Of a stretch of DNA of 12,147 nucleotides, positions 5,685 to 12,147 are shown piece after piece. The position numbers and the translations under genes were made by a program. Source of the DNA: Thermoleophilia bacterium (GTDB taxonomy: Bacteria; Actinomycetota; Thermoleophilia; Gaiellales; Gaiellaceae); NCBI GenBank assembly GCA_013362295.1, contig JABFWJ010000060.1, positions 1 through 12,147 of the forward strand, in the 5' to 3' direction. The number at the start of each line of letters is the position of its first letter. Position 1 is the stretch's first letter. Below the pieces are notes generated by a model that did not search any database, had not been told where the DNA came from, and saw only the letters and a list, made by a program, of their open reading frames with translations.

Positions 5685-5778
5685 GACTACCTTCTGATCT
5701 CTCGACTCGCGTCAGCATGTGGTGCAACTGCCGCGGATTTCGGCGACTGAGGATCGAGCACGGTCGAGCGCGCGGCCT

Positions 5779-6240
5779 TCAGCGCAGCGGAGATTCCTGC
5801 CCCCGCTCGTCGCCCGGTCGCGGGCCGAAGATACGCCGCTCGGCCTCATCGATCTTGAGGTCGTTGATGCTCGCCTCGCGTCGCCGCATCAATCCGTGCT
5901 CGTCGAACTCCCAGAGCTCGTTCCCGTAGCTGCGCCACCACTGGCCGTCGCGGTCGTGGCTTTCATACTGAAAGCGCACGGCGATGCGGTTGTCGTCGAA
6001 GCACCAGAGGTTCTTGCGGAGGGCGTAGTCGAGCTCGCGCTCCCACTTCTCGGTGAGGAACGCGACGATCTCGTCTCGCCCTGCAATGAAGCGGTCGCGA
6101 TTGCGCCAGACGGAATCGACCGTGTACGCGCGGGCGACCCGTTCGGGTTCGCGTGTGTTCCAGGCGTCTTCCGCGGCTTGGACCTTCTCCGCCGCAGTTA
6201 CGGCCGTGAAGGGGGGCAGCGGAGGTCTCGTTTCGCTCAT
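5779..6240 (-). CDS. DUF1348 family protein (NTF2/SnoaL-like fold)
   Basis: A 153-residue protein with the full-length look of DUF1348, an NTF2-like alpha-beta barrel family of unknown function. Seen: PPFTAVTAAEKVQAAEDAWN (helix 1), RVARAYTVDSVWRNRDRFI, GRDEIVAFLTEKWERELDY, LRKNLWCFDDNRIAVRFQYE, and GQWWRSYGNELWEFDEHGLM followed by RRREASINDL. The start ATG 6240-6238 has AAAGGAT about 6 nt upstream, which excludes longer in-frame extensions. It sits between an unknown gene upstream and the second DHFR-like gene downstream, all on the minus strand. No substrate can be suggested. Confidence 0.88.
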   Translation of the reverse strand: MSETRPPLPPFTAVTAAEKVQAAEDAWNTREPERVARAYTVDSVWRNRDRFIAGRDEIVAFLTEKWERELDYALRKNLWCFDDNRIAVRFQYESHDRDGQWWRSYGNELWEFDEHGLMRRREASINDLKIDEAERRIFGPRPGDERGQESPLR

Positions 6241-6299
6241 GCCAATCCTTTCGTCGTGCAGGTGAGGGTCGCATCGGAGCGCGTTCAGCGAGTAGACGA

Positions 6300-6767
6300 T
6301 CAGCTCGCCGTCGGAAGACCGTCTAGATCGGATCGACGTCGTGGGCGATCGCCGCTGTCGCCGCCGAGCGCGGTTGCAGTGCCGCGACGACCCGCCGCTA
6401 TCTCGCGCGAACGCGGCGACGACGTCTTCGCGACCGCCTGCCGCACGATCAGCCGCGCAGCGCTCGACACCCTCGCGATGCGGAGAAGCGCCTGCGCCGC
6501 CGTGCGCCGCTGCCAACCCTCCGCCGTCTCCGACCCCCACGGCTGACGTCCCGTCTGCGCCTGCGCGGCAAGGTTCGCAACGCGCGCGCGCAGCAGCGCC
6601 CAGCGCGCCGGACCGTCGCCAGGCAACTTCGGGCAGCGCGCGTAGTCAAAGACGAACTGCTGGACGAGCGCGTCGTCGCGCGGCCGGACCTCTGAGCGCA
6701 CCGCCCACGACCTGACGCGCGTCGTGCCCTGATGCTTCGTCTGGGTCGGCTCGACCGGGGGTTGCAC
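6300..6767 (-). CDS. Hypothetical protein
   Basis: A 155-residue frame read from GTG 6767-6765 with G/C-rich third positions along most of its length, as in the neighbouring real genes. The opposite-strand frames look like Arg/Ala/Pro-rich shadows. The middle part (DDALVQQFVFDYARCPKLPG, then ARWALLRARVANLAAQAQ and AEGWQRRTAAQALLRIARV) looks like a folded helical domain. The last 40 residues are low-complexity and Arg-rich. No family is recognised, no ribosome site is seen at the GTG, and a later start is possible. It lies 59 bp upstream of DUF1348 on the same strand. Confidence 0.42.
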   Translation of the reverse strand: MQPPVEPTQTKHQGTTRVRSWAVRSEVRPRDDALVQQFVFDYARCPKLPGDGPARWALLRARVANLAAQAQTGRQPWGSETAEGWQRRTAAQALLRIARVSSAARLIVRQAVAKTSSPRSREIAAGRRGTATALGGDSGDRPRRRSDLDGLPTAS

Positions 6768-6804
6768 TAGCCGACGTCTTGGTCGCGACCCATCAGCACG
6801 CTCG

Positions 6805-6832
6805 ACTCTAGCGTGAAGCTGGCATGAAGCAA
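6805..6832 (-). promoter_or_regulatory. Possible promoter for the 6767-5779 minus-strand genes
   Basis: On the minus strand TTGCTT (6832-6827) and TAGAGT (6810-6805) are separated by 16 nt, each with four of six consensus matches. It lies about 38 nt before the GTG at 6767. Weak evidence. Confidence 0.25.
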
Positions 6833-6901
6833 TGCGACGCGAGCAGCCCCCAGTGTGACCGGGCGCCGATCGCTTTCACGCGGAGCCGACAGCCGAGTTC
6901 G

Positions 6902-6907
6902 TACGCT
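6902..6907 (+). promoter_or_regulatory. Possible -10 element for a leaderless beta-propeller transcript
   Basis: TACGCT fits the TAnnnT pattern and ends 6 nt before the ATG at 6914. No Shine-Dalgarno is present there. This spacing is what a leaderless mRNA would need, a frequent arrangement in actinobacteria. No good -35 is seen. Confidence 0.3.
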
Positions 6908-6913
6908 GTGTCG

Positions 6914-7888
6914 ATGGCACGCCTTTACGCTGCCACCGGCGACGGCATCTTCCGGCTCGACGAGGCGGGCGAAGCTTGGAAGGTGAAGCTGGCCCTATCG
7001 GGGAGCGGTGCGCAGTGCCTGGCCGTCGACCCGGCCGACGCCGACACCGTCTACGCCGGGTTGCGCGAGGGCGGTGTGCGTCGGAGCGTCGACGGCGGCC
7101 GAAGCTGGGTCGACTGCAGGTTGCCCGAGCCGGGCGTGTTCTCGCTTGCCGTCAGCGTTGCCGATGGGGCGGTGTATGCCGGCACGGAGCCGAGCCGGCT
7201 GTTCCGAAGCGACGACCGGGGTGAGAGCTGGCGCGAGTTGGAGGCGCTGCTCGAGCTGCCCTCGCGGCCGAATTGGAGCTTCCCACCGCGGCCCTGGACC
7301 TCACACGTGCGCTGGATCGCGCCCAATCCACACGACGCGAACCTGCTTCTCGTCGGGATCGAGCTCGGCGGCCTGATGCGCTCCAGCGACGGCGGGCAGA
7401 CCTGGCAGGATCACCGTTCCGGCGCGCAACCGGACGTGCACTCGCTCGCCTGGCATCCACACACACCGGGCCGCGCGTATGAGGCGGGCGGTGGCGGCGC
7501 CGCCTTCAGCACCGACGCGGGCGAGACCTGGCACCCAGCGGACGAGGGCCGCGACCGGCACTACACCTGGGCGGTCACGGTTGACCCCGACGATCCCGAC
7601 TGCTGGTACGTGTCGGCGAGCACCGGCCCGTTCGCCGCCCACGGCCGCGGCGACCCACAGGCACGCATCTACCGGCGACGCGCGGGCGAGCCCTGGCAGC
7701 CGCTCACGGGCGGGCTGCCCGAGCCGCTACCGGCGATGCCTTACGCCCTCCTGGCAAGCGATCGTCGGCTGTTCGCCGGCCTCGCGGATGGGCAGCTCTG
7801 GGAAAGCCGCGACCATGGTGATAGCTGGACGGCGTTGCGACTCGAGAGCAACTCGCCGGCTGCCATAGTCGCCCTTGCGACTGGCTGA
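6914..7888 (+). CDS. Asp-box (BNR/VPS10-like) beta-propeller protein
   Basis: A 324-residue protein built of seven blade-like repeats, each ending in an Asp-box-like motif S-x-D-x-G-x-x-W. Canonical copies start at Ser58 (SVDGGRSW), Ser99 (SDDRGESW), Ser157 (SSDGGQTW), Ser199 (STDAGETW) and Ser298 (SRDHGDSW). Degenerate copies end at Trp22 (LDEAGEAW) and Trp261 (RRRAGEPW). Repeats such as DPADADTVYAGL and NPHDANLLLVGI precede them. Such propellers are often called sialidase-like or glycosyl hydrolase, but no catalytic sialidase residues (Arg triad, RIP motif) are evident, so binding is more likely than hydrolysis. There is no signal peptide with the chosen ATG 6914; in-frame upstream codons look non-coding. 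No Shine-Dalgarno is seen. It stands alone, divergent from the 6767 gene. Confidence 0.8.
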   Translation: MARLYAATGDGIFRLDEAGEAWKVKLALSGSGAQCLAVDPADADTVYAGLREGGVRRSVDGGRSWVDCRLPEPGVFSLAVSVADGAVYAGTEPSRLFRSDDRGESWRELEALLELPSRPNWSFPPRPWTSHVRWIAPNPHDANLLLVGIELGGLMRSSDGGQTWQDHRSGAQPDVHSLAWHPHTPGRAYEAGGGGAAFSTDAGETWHPADEGRDRHYTWAVTVDPDDPDCWYVSASTGPFAAHGRGDPQARIYRRRAGEPWQPLTGGLPEPLPAMPYALLASDRRLFAGLADGQLWESRDHGDSWTALRLESNSPAAIVALATG

Positions 7889-7908
7889 CCCGCGGTTCCT
7901 CGAGTCTC

Positions 7909-7929
7909 TCGCACGCGTCGGGTGTGCGA
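7909..7929 (+). terminator. Hairpin after the propeller gene
   Basis: TCGCAC (7909-7914) and GTGCGA (7924-7929) form a 6-bp stem with a 9-nt loop, 20 nt after the propeller stop and about 85 nt before the exporter start. It could be a terminator or an operator of the exporter operon. No T-tract follows. Confidence 0.25.
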
Positions 7930-8014
7930 TGGATTTCGCGGCTTTGTCGGATCACCACCTGTAGACGGCGGAATCTGGCGCCGGAAATCGGAGACAGAAG
8001 CCAAAGGAGTTGCG

Positions 8015-9469
8015 ATGAACACGGCATCGAACACAGAGGTTCACCGCTGGCGCGCCTTCGCCGTGCTGGCGGTGTCGTTCTTCATGACGATCGTCGATCT
8101 GACGATCGTGAACGTGGCGCTCCCGACGATTGGCCGCAAGCTGCACTTCTCGGAGTCGAACCTGCAGTGGGTGGTGACCGCCTACGGTCTTACCTTCGGC
8201 GGCTTCCTGCTTCTGGGTGGGCGGGCGGCGGATCTGCTTGGGCGGCGCCGGATCATGATGGCGGGGCTGACGCTGTTCACGGCCGCCTCGCTCGGTGCGG
8301 GTCTTGCGACGAGCGACGGCTTCCTGATCGCGATGCGCGGGCTACAGGGCCTCGGTGCGGCGGTGGTCCTGCCGGCGGCGCTCTCGATCGTGATGAACAT
8401 GTTCACGGAAGGCGCCGAGCGCAACAAGGCGCTCGGTATCTGGGGCGGCATCGGCGCGGCCGGAGCCACCGTCGGGCTGATCACCGGTGGGCTGCTGACG
8501 CGCTATGTCGGCTGGCAGTTCATCTTCTTCCTCAACGTGCCGATCGGGGCGCTCGCGCTGCTGCTCGCGCGGCGGATTGTCCCCGAGAGCCGGCTCGTCG
8601 GCGTGCGGCGTCGCTTCGACCTGTTGGGCGCGGTCGCGGTGACGGGCGCGCTGCTGCTGCTCGTGTATGCGATCTCGAACGCGCCGCAGGTCGGCTGGGC
8701 GGCCGCTCGCACCGTTGCCTTGCTTGCAGGCTCGGTCGTGCTGCTGATCGCGTTCCTCGTGGTCGAGACGCGGGTGGAGTCGCCGCTGATGCCGCTGCGG
8801 ATCTTCCGGCTGCGGTCGGTGGCGGTGGCGAACGCGGTCGGGCTGCTGCTGGGCGGCAGCTTCTTCGGCTTCATCTTCGTCGGCACCCTGTACATGCAGC
8901 AGGTGCTTGGCTACTCGGCGCTGCAGGCGGGCGTCGCGTGGCTGGCCGCCTCGCTCACCTCGGTCGCGCTCGCGGGTCTCTCGCAGATGCTTGTTACGCG
9001 CGTCTCGCCCGGTCCGGTGATGGGCTTCGGGATGGCGCTGATCGCGGGCGGCGTCCTGTGGGCAACGCAGGTGCCGGTGCACGGACACTTCTGGCGTTCG
9101 CTGGCCGGGCCGTTCTTCATCGCCGGTGCCGGGACGGCCTTCAGCTTCATCCCGATCTCGATCGCCGGGCTCGCCGGTGTCGGCGAGCCGGAGGCCGGGC
9201 TCGCCTCGGGTCTGCTCAACACCTCGCAGCAGCTCGGTGGTGCGATCGGTGTCGCGATCGCCTCCACCGTCGCGGCCACGCACCTGAAAACACTGACGGC
9301 CGGCGGGGACGCAACGAACGTCGCGCTCACCGGCGGCTTCCAGTGGGCCTTCTGGGTCTGCGGGGCGATCGGGCTGCTCGCGCTGCCCGCGACGGCGGGG
9401 CTTCTCCGCCGCCGGTGGTCAACCCCGATCGAGGACGTGGTGCCGGCGATCGAGGAATTGGCGGCCTGA
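8015..9469 (+). CDS. MFS drug exporter, DHA2 (EmrB/QacA) family
   Basis: A 484-residue hydrophobic protein, as expected for a 14-helix DHA2 proton-driven exporter. Seen: the DHA2 signature DLTIVNVALPTI (28-39) in the first membrane helix, the loop motif GGRAADLLGRRR (68-79) after helix 2, the antiporter motif region GIWGGIGAAGATVGLITGGL, VGWQFIFFLNVPIG at helix 6, and SGLLNTSQQLGGAIGVAI near helix 13. Start ATG 8015 has AAAGGAG (8003-8009) at 5 nt, which is decisive against the upstream in-frame starts. It is the first gene of an operon with the VOC and sigma genes. The substrate is unknown; DHA2 pumps often export antibiotics or dyes. Long alternative plus- and minus-strand frames here are shadows. 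Confidence 0.93.
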   Translation: MNTASNTEVHRWRAFAVLAVSFFMTIVDLTIVNVALPTIGRKLHFSESNLQWVVTAYGLTFGGFLLLGGRAADLLGRRRIMMAGLTLFTAASLGAGLATSDGFLIAMRGLQGLGAAVVLPAALSIVMNMFTEGAERNKALGIWGGIGAAGATVGLITGGLLTRYVGWQFIFFLNVPIGALALLLARRIVPESRLVGVRRRFDLLGAVAVTGALLLLVYAISNAPQVGWAAARTVALLAGSVVLLIAFLVVETRVESPLMPLRIFRLRSVAVANAVGLLLGGSFFGFIFVGTLYMQQVLGYSALQAGVAWLAASLTSVALAGLSQMLVTRVSPGPVMGFGMALIAGGVLWATQVPVHGHFWRSLAGPFFIAGAGTAFSFIPISIAGLAGVGEPEAGLASGLLNTSQQLGGAIGVAIASTVAATHLKTLTAGGDATNVALTGGFQWAFWVCGAIGLLALPATAGLLRRRWSTPIEDVVPAIEELAA

Positions 9470-9470
9470 G

Positions 9471-9884
9471 GTGAGTCGCCACCAGCACCCGGACGAGCTG
9501 AGGGCCCGAAGGCTGGGGCTCTCGGCTCGTCCCGTGGCGCTGCCGGTCGTGCACCTGGAACTGCACGCCCCCGATCGGGAAGCGGCGGGCAGCTTCTTTT
9601 CGGAGCTGGTGCACTGGCAGCCGGAGCTGATCGAAGCCCGATGCGGCTCCTATCTCGCCGTCGAGCTCGGCGCAGGCCTCGGTGGCGGGATCGTCGAGTG
9701 CGGAGCCGAGCGGCCGGTCTGGCTGCCCTACGTCGAGGTCGACCAGATCGACGCGCGCACCGAACGGGCGCGGCGGCTCGGCGCGCAGGTGCTGCTCGAG
9801 CCGCGCGAAGGACCCGCCGGATGGCGTAGCGTCCTCTCAGCTCCCCAAGCGGGGGAGATCGCTTTCTGGCAGCCGAAACCATGA
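9471..9884 (+). CDS. VOC-superfamily (glyoxalase/bleomycin-resistance fold) protein
   Basis: A 137-residue protein with one VOC module pair: ALPVVHLELHAPDREAAGSF (about 23-42) as the first beta-alpha unit with a possible metal-ligand His28, FFSELVHWQPELI, SYLAVELGAGLGGGI (about 60-74), then WLPYVEVDQIDARTERARRL (about 83-102) as the second unit, and AQVLLEPREGPAGW, GEIAFWQPKP at the end. This is the usual length for members that bind metal or sequester or modify small molecules. GTG 9471 starts 1 nt after the exporter stop, and its own stop overlaps the sigma-factor ATG in an ATGA, so translation is probably coupled. Its partnership with an exporter hints at handling the same toxic compound (inference). 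Confidence 0.8.
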   Translation: MSRHQHPDELRARRLGLSARPVALPVVHLELHAPDREAAGSFFSELVHWQPELIEARCGSYLAVELGAGLGGGIVECGAERPVWLPYVEVDQIDARTERARRLGAQVLLEPREGPAGWRSVLSAPQAGEIAFWQPKP

Positions 9885-10939
9885 CCAGTCCCGGAACACA
9901 GACAACGACGCCTGCAGCAACCGCGGCAGAGGCGGAGCTTCTGAGGGCTGCGCGGACCGGCGACCATGACGCGTTCGGCCGGCTGGCGGAGGCGTACCGC
10001 CGCGAGTTGCTCGCCCACTGCTACCGCATGCTCGGCTCCTATGCCGATGCCGAAGACGCGCTGCAGGAGGCGGTGCTTCGCGCCTGGCGCGGTCTGGCGC
10101 GGTTCGAAGGGCGAAGCTCGCTTCGCTCCTGGCTGTACCGGATCGCGACCAACACCTGCCTGCGCGCGATCGAGCGAAGGCCGAAGCGAGTGCTCCCGAT
10201 CGACTACGGACCCGCGGCCGACCCGCACGACGGCCTCGCCGACGCGGTGAGCGACCCCATCTGGCTCGAGCCCTACCCGGACACCTCCCTCGCCCTCGAT
10301 GGGCCGGCCGGACCCGAGGCCCGCTACGAGCAGCGTGAAGGAGTCGAGCTCGCCTTCATCGCCGCACTCCAGAACCTGCCCGCGCGCCAACGCGCGGTAC
10401 TGATCCTCCGCGACGTCCTCGGCTTCTCGGCCAAGGAGACTGCAACCGTGCTCGAGACAAGCCCCGTCTCGGTCGACAGCGCGCTCCAGCGCGCACACAA
10501 GACCGTCGACGAACGGCTGCCGGCGCAAACCCAACAGCAGACGCTCCGACGAATCGCCGACAACGAGCTCAGTGACCTTGTCGAACGCTACATCGCCGCC
10601 TGGGAACGAAACGACGTCGACGCCGTCGTCGCCATGCTCAGCGAGGACGCCAAGATGGCAATGCCGCCGCTCCCGAGCTGGTACAGCGGCCGCGACCAAA
10701 TTGCCCGCTTCTTGCGCCTCTATCCACTCTCCGACGTTCACCGCTGGAAGATGCTCCCGACGTCGGCGAACGGCCAACCCGCCCTCGCGGGCTACCTCTG
10801 GGACGACGAGGCGGGCGCCTTCGTTCCGAACTGCTTCTCCGTCCTCACCCTGCTCGACGAGCAGATCGACGAGGTCACCGCCTTCCTCACCCCCGAGGCA
10901 TTTCTCCGCTTCGACCTGCCCGCGTCGATCTCCGGATGA
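9881..10939 (+). CDS. ECF sigma factor with C-terminal SnoaL-like domain
   Basis: A 352-residue sigma-70 family protein of the SigG/SigJ-like type that carries its own regulatory tail. The sigma-2 region spans about 20-100 (GRLAEAYRRELLAHCYRMLG, then DAEDALQEAVLRAWRGLARF and LRSWLYRIATNTCLRAIERR). Sigma-4 is at about 155-214 (LQNLPARQRAVLILRDVLGF, then SAKETATVLETSPVSVDSAL). Residues about 228-345 are a SnoaL/NTF2-like domain (LVERYIAAWERNDVDAVVAM, then YSGRDQIARFLRL and PNCFSVLTLLDEQIDEVTAF). In such ECF groups the tail regulates the sigma factor in place of a separate anti-sigma factor; none is seen here. ATG 9881 overlaps the VOC stop in ATGA. An autoregulated operon including the exporter is plausible, but no promoter for it was identified. 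Confidence 0.9.
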   Translation: MTSPGTQTTTPAATAAEAELLRAARTGDHDAFGRLAEAYRRELLAHCYRMLGSYADAEDALQEAVLRAWRGLARFEGRSSLRSWLYRIATNTCLRAIERRPKRVLPIDYGPAADPHDGLADAVSDPIWLEPYPDTSLALDGPAGPEARYEQREGVELAFIAALQNLPARQRAVLILRDVLGFSAKETATVLETSPVSVDSALQRAHKTVDERLPAQTQQQTLRRIADNELSDLVERYIAAWERNDVDAVVAMLSEDAKMAMPPLPSWYSGRDQIARFLRLYPLSDVHRWKMLPTSANGQPALAGYLWDDEAGAFVPNCFSVLTLLDEQIDEVTAFLTPEAFLRFDLPASISG

Positions 10940-10954
10940 CATCCTCGTGCGGGG

Positions 10955-10992
10955 CCACGCCTTCGCTTCTGAACGCCTAGCTCGAGGCGTGG
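10955..10992 (+). terminator. Two mutually exclusive hairpins after the sigma gene
   Basis: AGGCGT (10985-10990) can pair with ACGCCT at 10973-10978 (6-bp stem, 6-nt loop). With GG at 10991-10992 added it can instead pair with CCACGCCT at 10955-10962 (8-bp stem, 22-nt loop). It starts 16 nt after the operon's last stop. This may be a terminator without a T-tract, or alternating RNA structures. Confidence 0.3.
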
Positions 10993-11114
10993 ACGCTGGT
11001 GGATGAAGCCCTCTCACCGACTCGAACTGTCCAACGTTTCTCACCGTCGCAGTTACGACCGATTTCCCCGTCGGGGCGGCGAACGACCGCGTTCAATGAC
11101 CGGAATTGGACTTC
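10993..11114 (+). other. Non-coding spacer
   Basis: Between the hairpins after the sigma gene and the promoter at 11115 no convincing gene is seen. The short frames have no ribosome site or family resemblance. A small CCCC-GTC-GGGG hairpin lies at about 11066-11076. Confidence 0.5.
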
Positions 11115-11143
11115 TTGACGGCTCGCGCGAGCGGGTAAATAAT
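11115..11143 (+). promoter_or_regulatory. Near-consensus housekeeping-type promoter with palindromic spacer
   Basis: TTGACG (11115-11120) and AATAAT (11138-11143) each match the sigma-70 consensus at five of six positions and are separated by exactly 17 nt. The first 12 nt of the spacer, GCTCGCGCGAGC (11121-11132), are a perfect palindrome and could be an operator. Transcription would start near 11150, giving about a 70-nt leader before the GTG at 11221. Confidence 0.6.
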
Positions 11144-11220
11144 CGCGCCCGAACGATCTGCGGGTTCTTCGAGCGGCCGTGTGCGCGGCGCTGACTGCCC
11201 GTACGAGGGGAGGAAACTCC

Positions 11221-11730
11221 GTGCGGAAAGCACTTCTACTTCTGGTGGCAGCGGTGGTCGCCCTTTCCGCTGCGCAGGCCGTGTCGGCGCAGCCGACGAG
11301 TTTCGACGCGAGGTTCCAAGAATTCTTCGGGCGATCGACGCCGCACCCGTGTTCGGCGCCCTTCCTGCTCTGCGGGATCGGCGAGGTGGCCGGTTTCGGT
11401 TCCGCAACGTCGACCTTCGAGATTCTCACCTTCGACTTCCACCCGGAGACCGCGTGCGGGGATACCACCTTCCGCTACACGATCACGCTTTCCGGCGGTG
11501 GCGGCACGCTGATTCTCACTGGGGACGGCGTGGTCTGCTTCCCGGGCCAGTCGACGTTTGCCCCGGGCGCGGCGAAGTCCTTCGGGAACCCGTTCACGCT
11601 GACATTCACGTGGAGGGTGACCGGCGGGACAGGCGTCTTCACCGGCGCGACCGGCAGCGGAACGGGCGTGACGAAGGTGGCGGGGGAGTCGGGCCACACG
11701 GTTCTGTCCGGGACGATCACGCTCGACTGA
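11221..11730 (+). CDS. Small secreted beta-rich protein of unknown function
   Basis: A 169-residue protein. The signal peptide is clear: MRKALLLLVAAVVALSAAQA, with likely cleavage after VSA (Ala23). The mature part is beta-rich with Cys44, Cys51, Cys79 and Cys106, which may form two disulfides. The C-terminal pattern GGTGVFTGATGSGTG and HTVLSGTITL resembles other secreted actinobacterial beta-barrel proteins of unknown function. Start GTG 11221 follows GGGGAGG (11207-11213) by 7 nt; an upstream in-frame start at 11179 lacks a site and would bury the signal peptide. It is driven by the promoter at 11115-11143. No enzyme or binding family is recognised. Confidence 0.75.
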   Translation: MRKALLLLVAAVVALSAAQAVSAQPTSFDARFQEFFGRSTPHPCSAPFLLCGIGEVAGFGSATSTFEILTFDFHPETACGDTTFRYTITLSGGGGTLILTGDGVVCFPGQSTFAPGAAKSFGNPFTLTFTWRVTGGTGVFTGATGSGTGVTKVAGESGHTVLSGTITLD

Positions 11731-11844
11731 GCGGGGCCGCGAGGGTCGCACGCGGCGCGCCTTGCTGCGGGCGGATGCCGCGCGTCCGCCTGCGCGCCCT
11801 CCCAGCACCGTCGCCCACCGCCTCGCGGTCGCGCGGCTGGTGCC

Positions 11845-11867
11845 TCGTCGCGACGGTTCCGCGACGA
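11845..11867. terminator. Hairpin between convergent genes
   Basis: TCGTCGCG (11845-11852) and CGCGACGA (11860-11867) form a perfect 8-bp stem with a 7-nt loop, just before the stop of the minus-strand PIN gene at 11872. On the plus strand it is followed by ACGATCATTT, a poor T-tract. It is a candidate shared terminator. Confidence 0.4.
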
Positions 11868-11871
11868 ACGA

Positions 11872-12147
11872 TCATTTCCGCGGGCGGCCCGCTCCGGGAC
11901 GCCGTGGTCGCCTTGCGGCCGCTCCGCTGAGAGCGATGCGTTCGCGTTCGGCGGCGCGAACCACGTTTTCGTCGAAGGAGGCGACGGCGGCATCCGTGAA
12001 GCGTGCCGTGGCGAGGCAGTAGGCGTCAGGGAGGCTGATCGGGTGGGCGGCGCGGAGGCGGGCGGCGTCGACGCCGACCGCCTCGCCGGGTTGGTGGACC
12101 GTGATCCCGAGGGCGGCGATCGCCTCCCTCGCGGCGAGCACCCGCTG
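11872..12147 (-). CDS. PIN-domain ribonuclease (VapC-like toxin), N-terminus outside window
   Basis: The last 91 residues of a minus-strand gene that enters at the right edge. The visible part has REAIAALGITVHQPGE, RLRAAHPISLPDAYCLATA (with the conserved acidic Asp of the third PIN motif) and AAVASFDENVVRAAERERI (with the last conserved Asp in FDEN). This arrangement is typical of VapC-type PIN toxins, Mg-dependent RNases. The C-terminal tail RRPRRPGAGRPRK is basic. The N-terminal Asp and any antitoxin, usually encoded just upstream, lie outside the window, so a toxin-antitoxin role cannot be confirmed here. Confidence 0.72.
   Translation of the reverse strand, partial: QRVLAAREAIAALGITVHQPGEAVGVDAARLRAAHPISLPDAYCLATARFTDAAVASFDENVVRAAERERIALSGAAARRPRRPGAGRPRK

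Noticed and set aside
6341..6715. Plus-strand frame opposite the 6300-6767 hypothetical gene
   Set aside because: Its composition (Ser/Ala/Arg/Pro-rich) is that of a shadow; the minus-strand frame has better codon character.
7940..7985. ECF-type promoter upstream of the exporter operon
   Set aside because: TGTC and GACGG-like fragments exist, but their spacing does not fit a -35/-10 pair, so no site is claimed.
7924..9474. Plus-strand 516-codon frame and minus-strand 8342-9283 frame over the exporter
   Set aside because: The exporter frame alone has membrane helices and DHA2 motifs and a strong ribosome site. The shadows are hydrophilic and Arg-rich.
11003..11035. tRNA-like fragment (GACTCGAAC resembling a reversed T-loop)
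   Set aside because: The flanking bases do not pair as a T-arm, and no anticodon or acceptor stem can be built.

Overview
The window is about 12 kb of very GC-rich bacterial DNA with strongly G/C-ending codons, frequent GTG starts and TGA as the stop of every gene whose end is visible. The gene families (DHA2 exporter, ECF sigma factor with a SnoaL-like tail, DUF1348, CapA, RibD-type reductases) and base composition suggest an actinobacterium, perhaps of the Thermoleophilia/Gaiellales type. This placement is inference. No rRNA, tRNA, CRISPR array or insertion sequence was recognised.

Layout. Positions 1-773 (-) hold a secreted two-domain cupredoxin cut by the window edge. Divergent from it, behind a dyad-rich promoter region, runs a three-gene cassette (912-2436, +): an ArsR-family metal sensor with CmtR-like cysteines, a thioredoxin-fold protein, and a rhodanese-CBS protein. 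From 2492 to 6767 is a patchwork of mostly minus-strand accessory genes (ABM monooxygenase-like, two RibD/DHFR-type reductases, DUF1348, one unknown), with a plus-strand CapA-type metallophosphatase and a small unknown protein in between. Positions 6914-7888 (+) encode a seven-repeat Asp-box beta-propeller. Positions 8015-10939 (+) are a tight operon: DHA2 exporter, VOC-fold protein and ECF sigma factor, with a 1-nt gap and then a 4-nt ATGA overlap. A small secreted protein (11221-11730) follows behind a near-consensus promoter. The window ends inside a minus-strand PIN-domain (VapC-like) gene.

Main discovery candidate. The rhodanese-CBS reading frame (1732-2436) is open and in one frame except for a single in-frame TGA at 1936-1938, in the active-site loop five residues after the catalytic Cys64. 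Beginning 13 nt after this TGA is a perfect 8-bp hairpin with a GUG loop (1951-1969), placed and built like a bacterial selenocysteine insertion element. As I recall the family, related proteins carry Cys at this position. The simplest exciting reading is an undescribed selenocysteine-containing rhodanese-CBS protein under a thiol/metal-responsive ArsR regulator. A point-mutated pseudogene or a sequencing error remain the alternatives. Because TGA also ends all the other complete genes here, genome-wide reassignment of TGA is unlikely.
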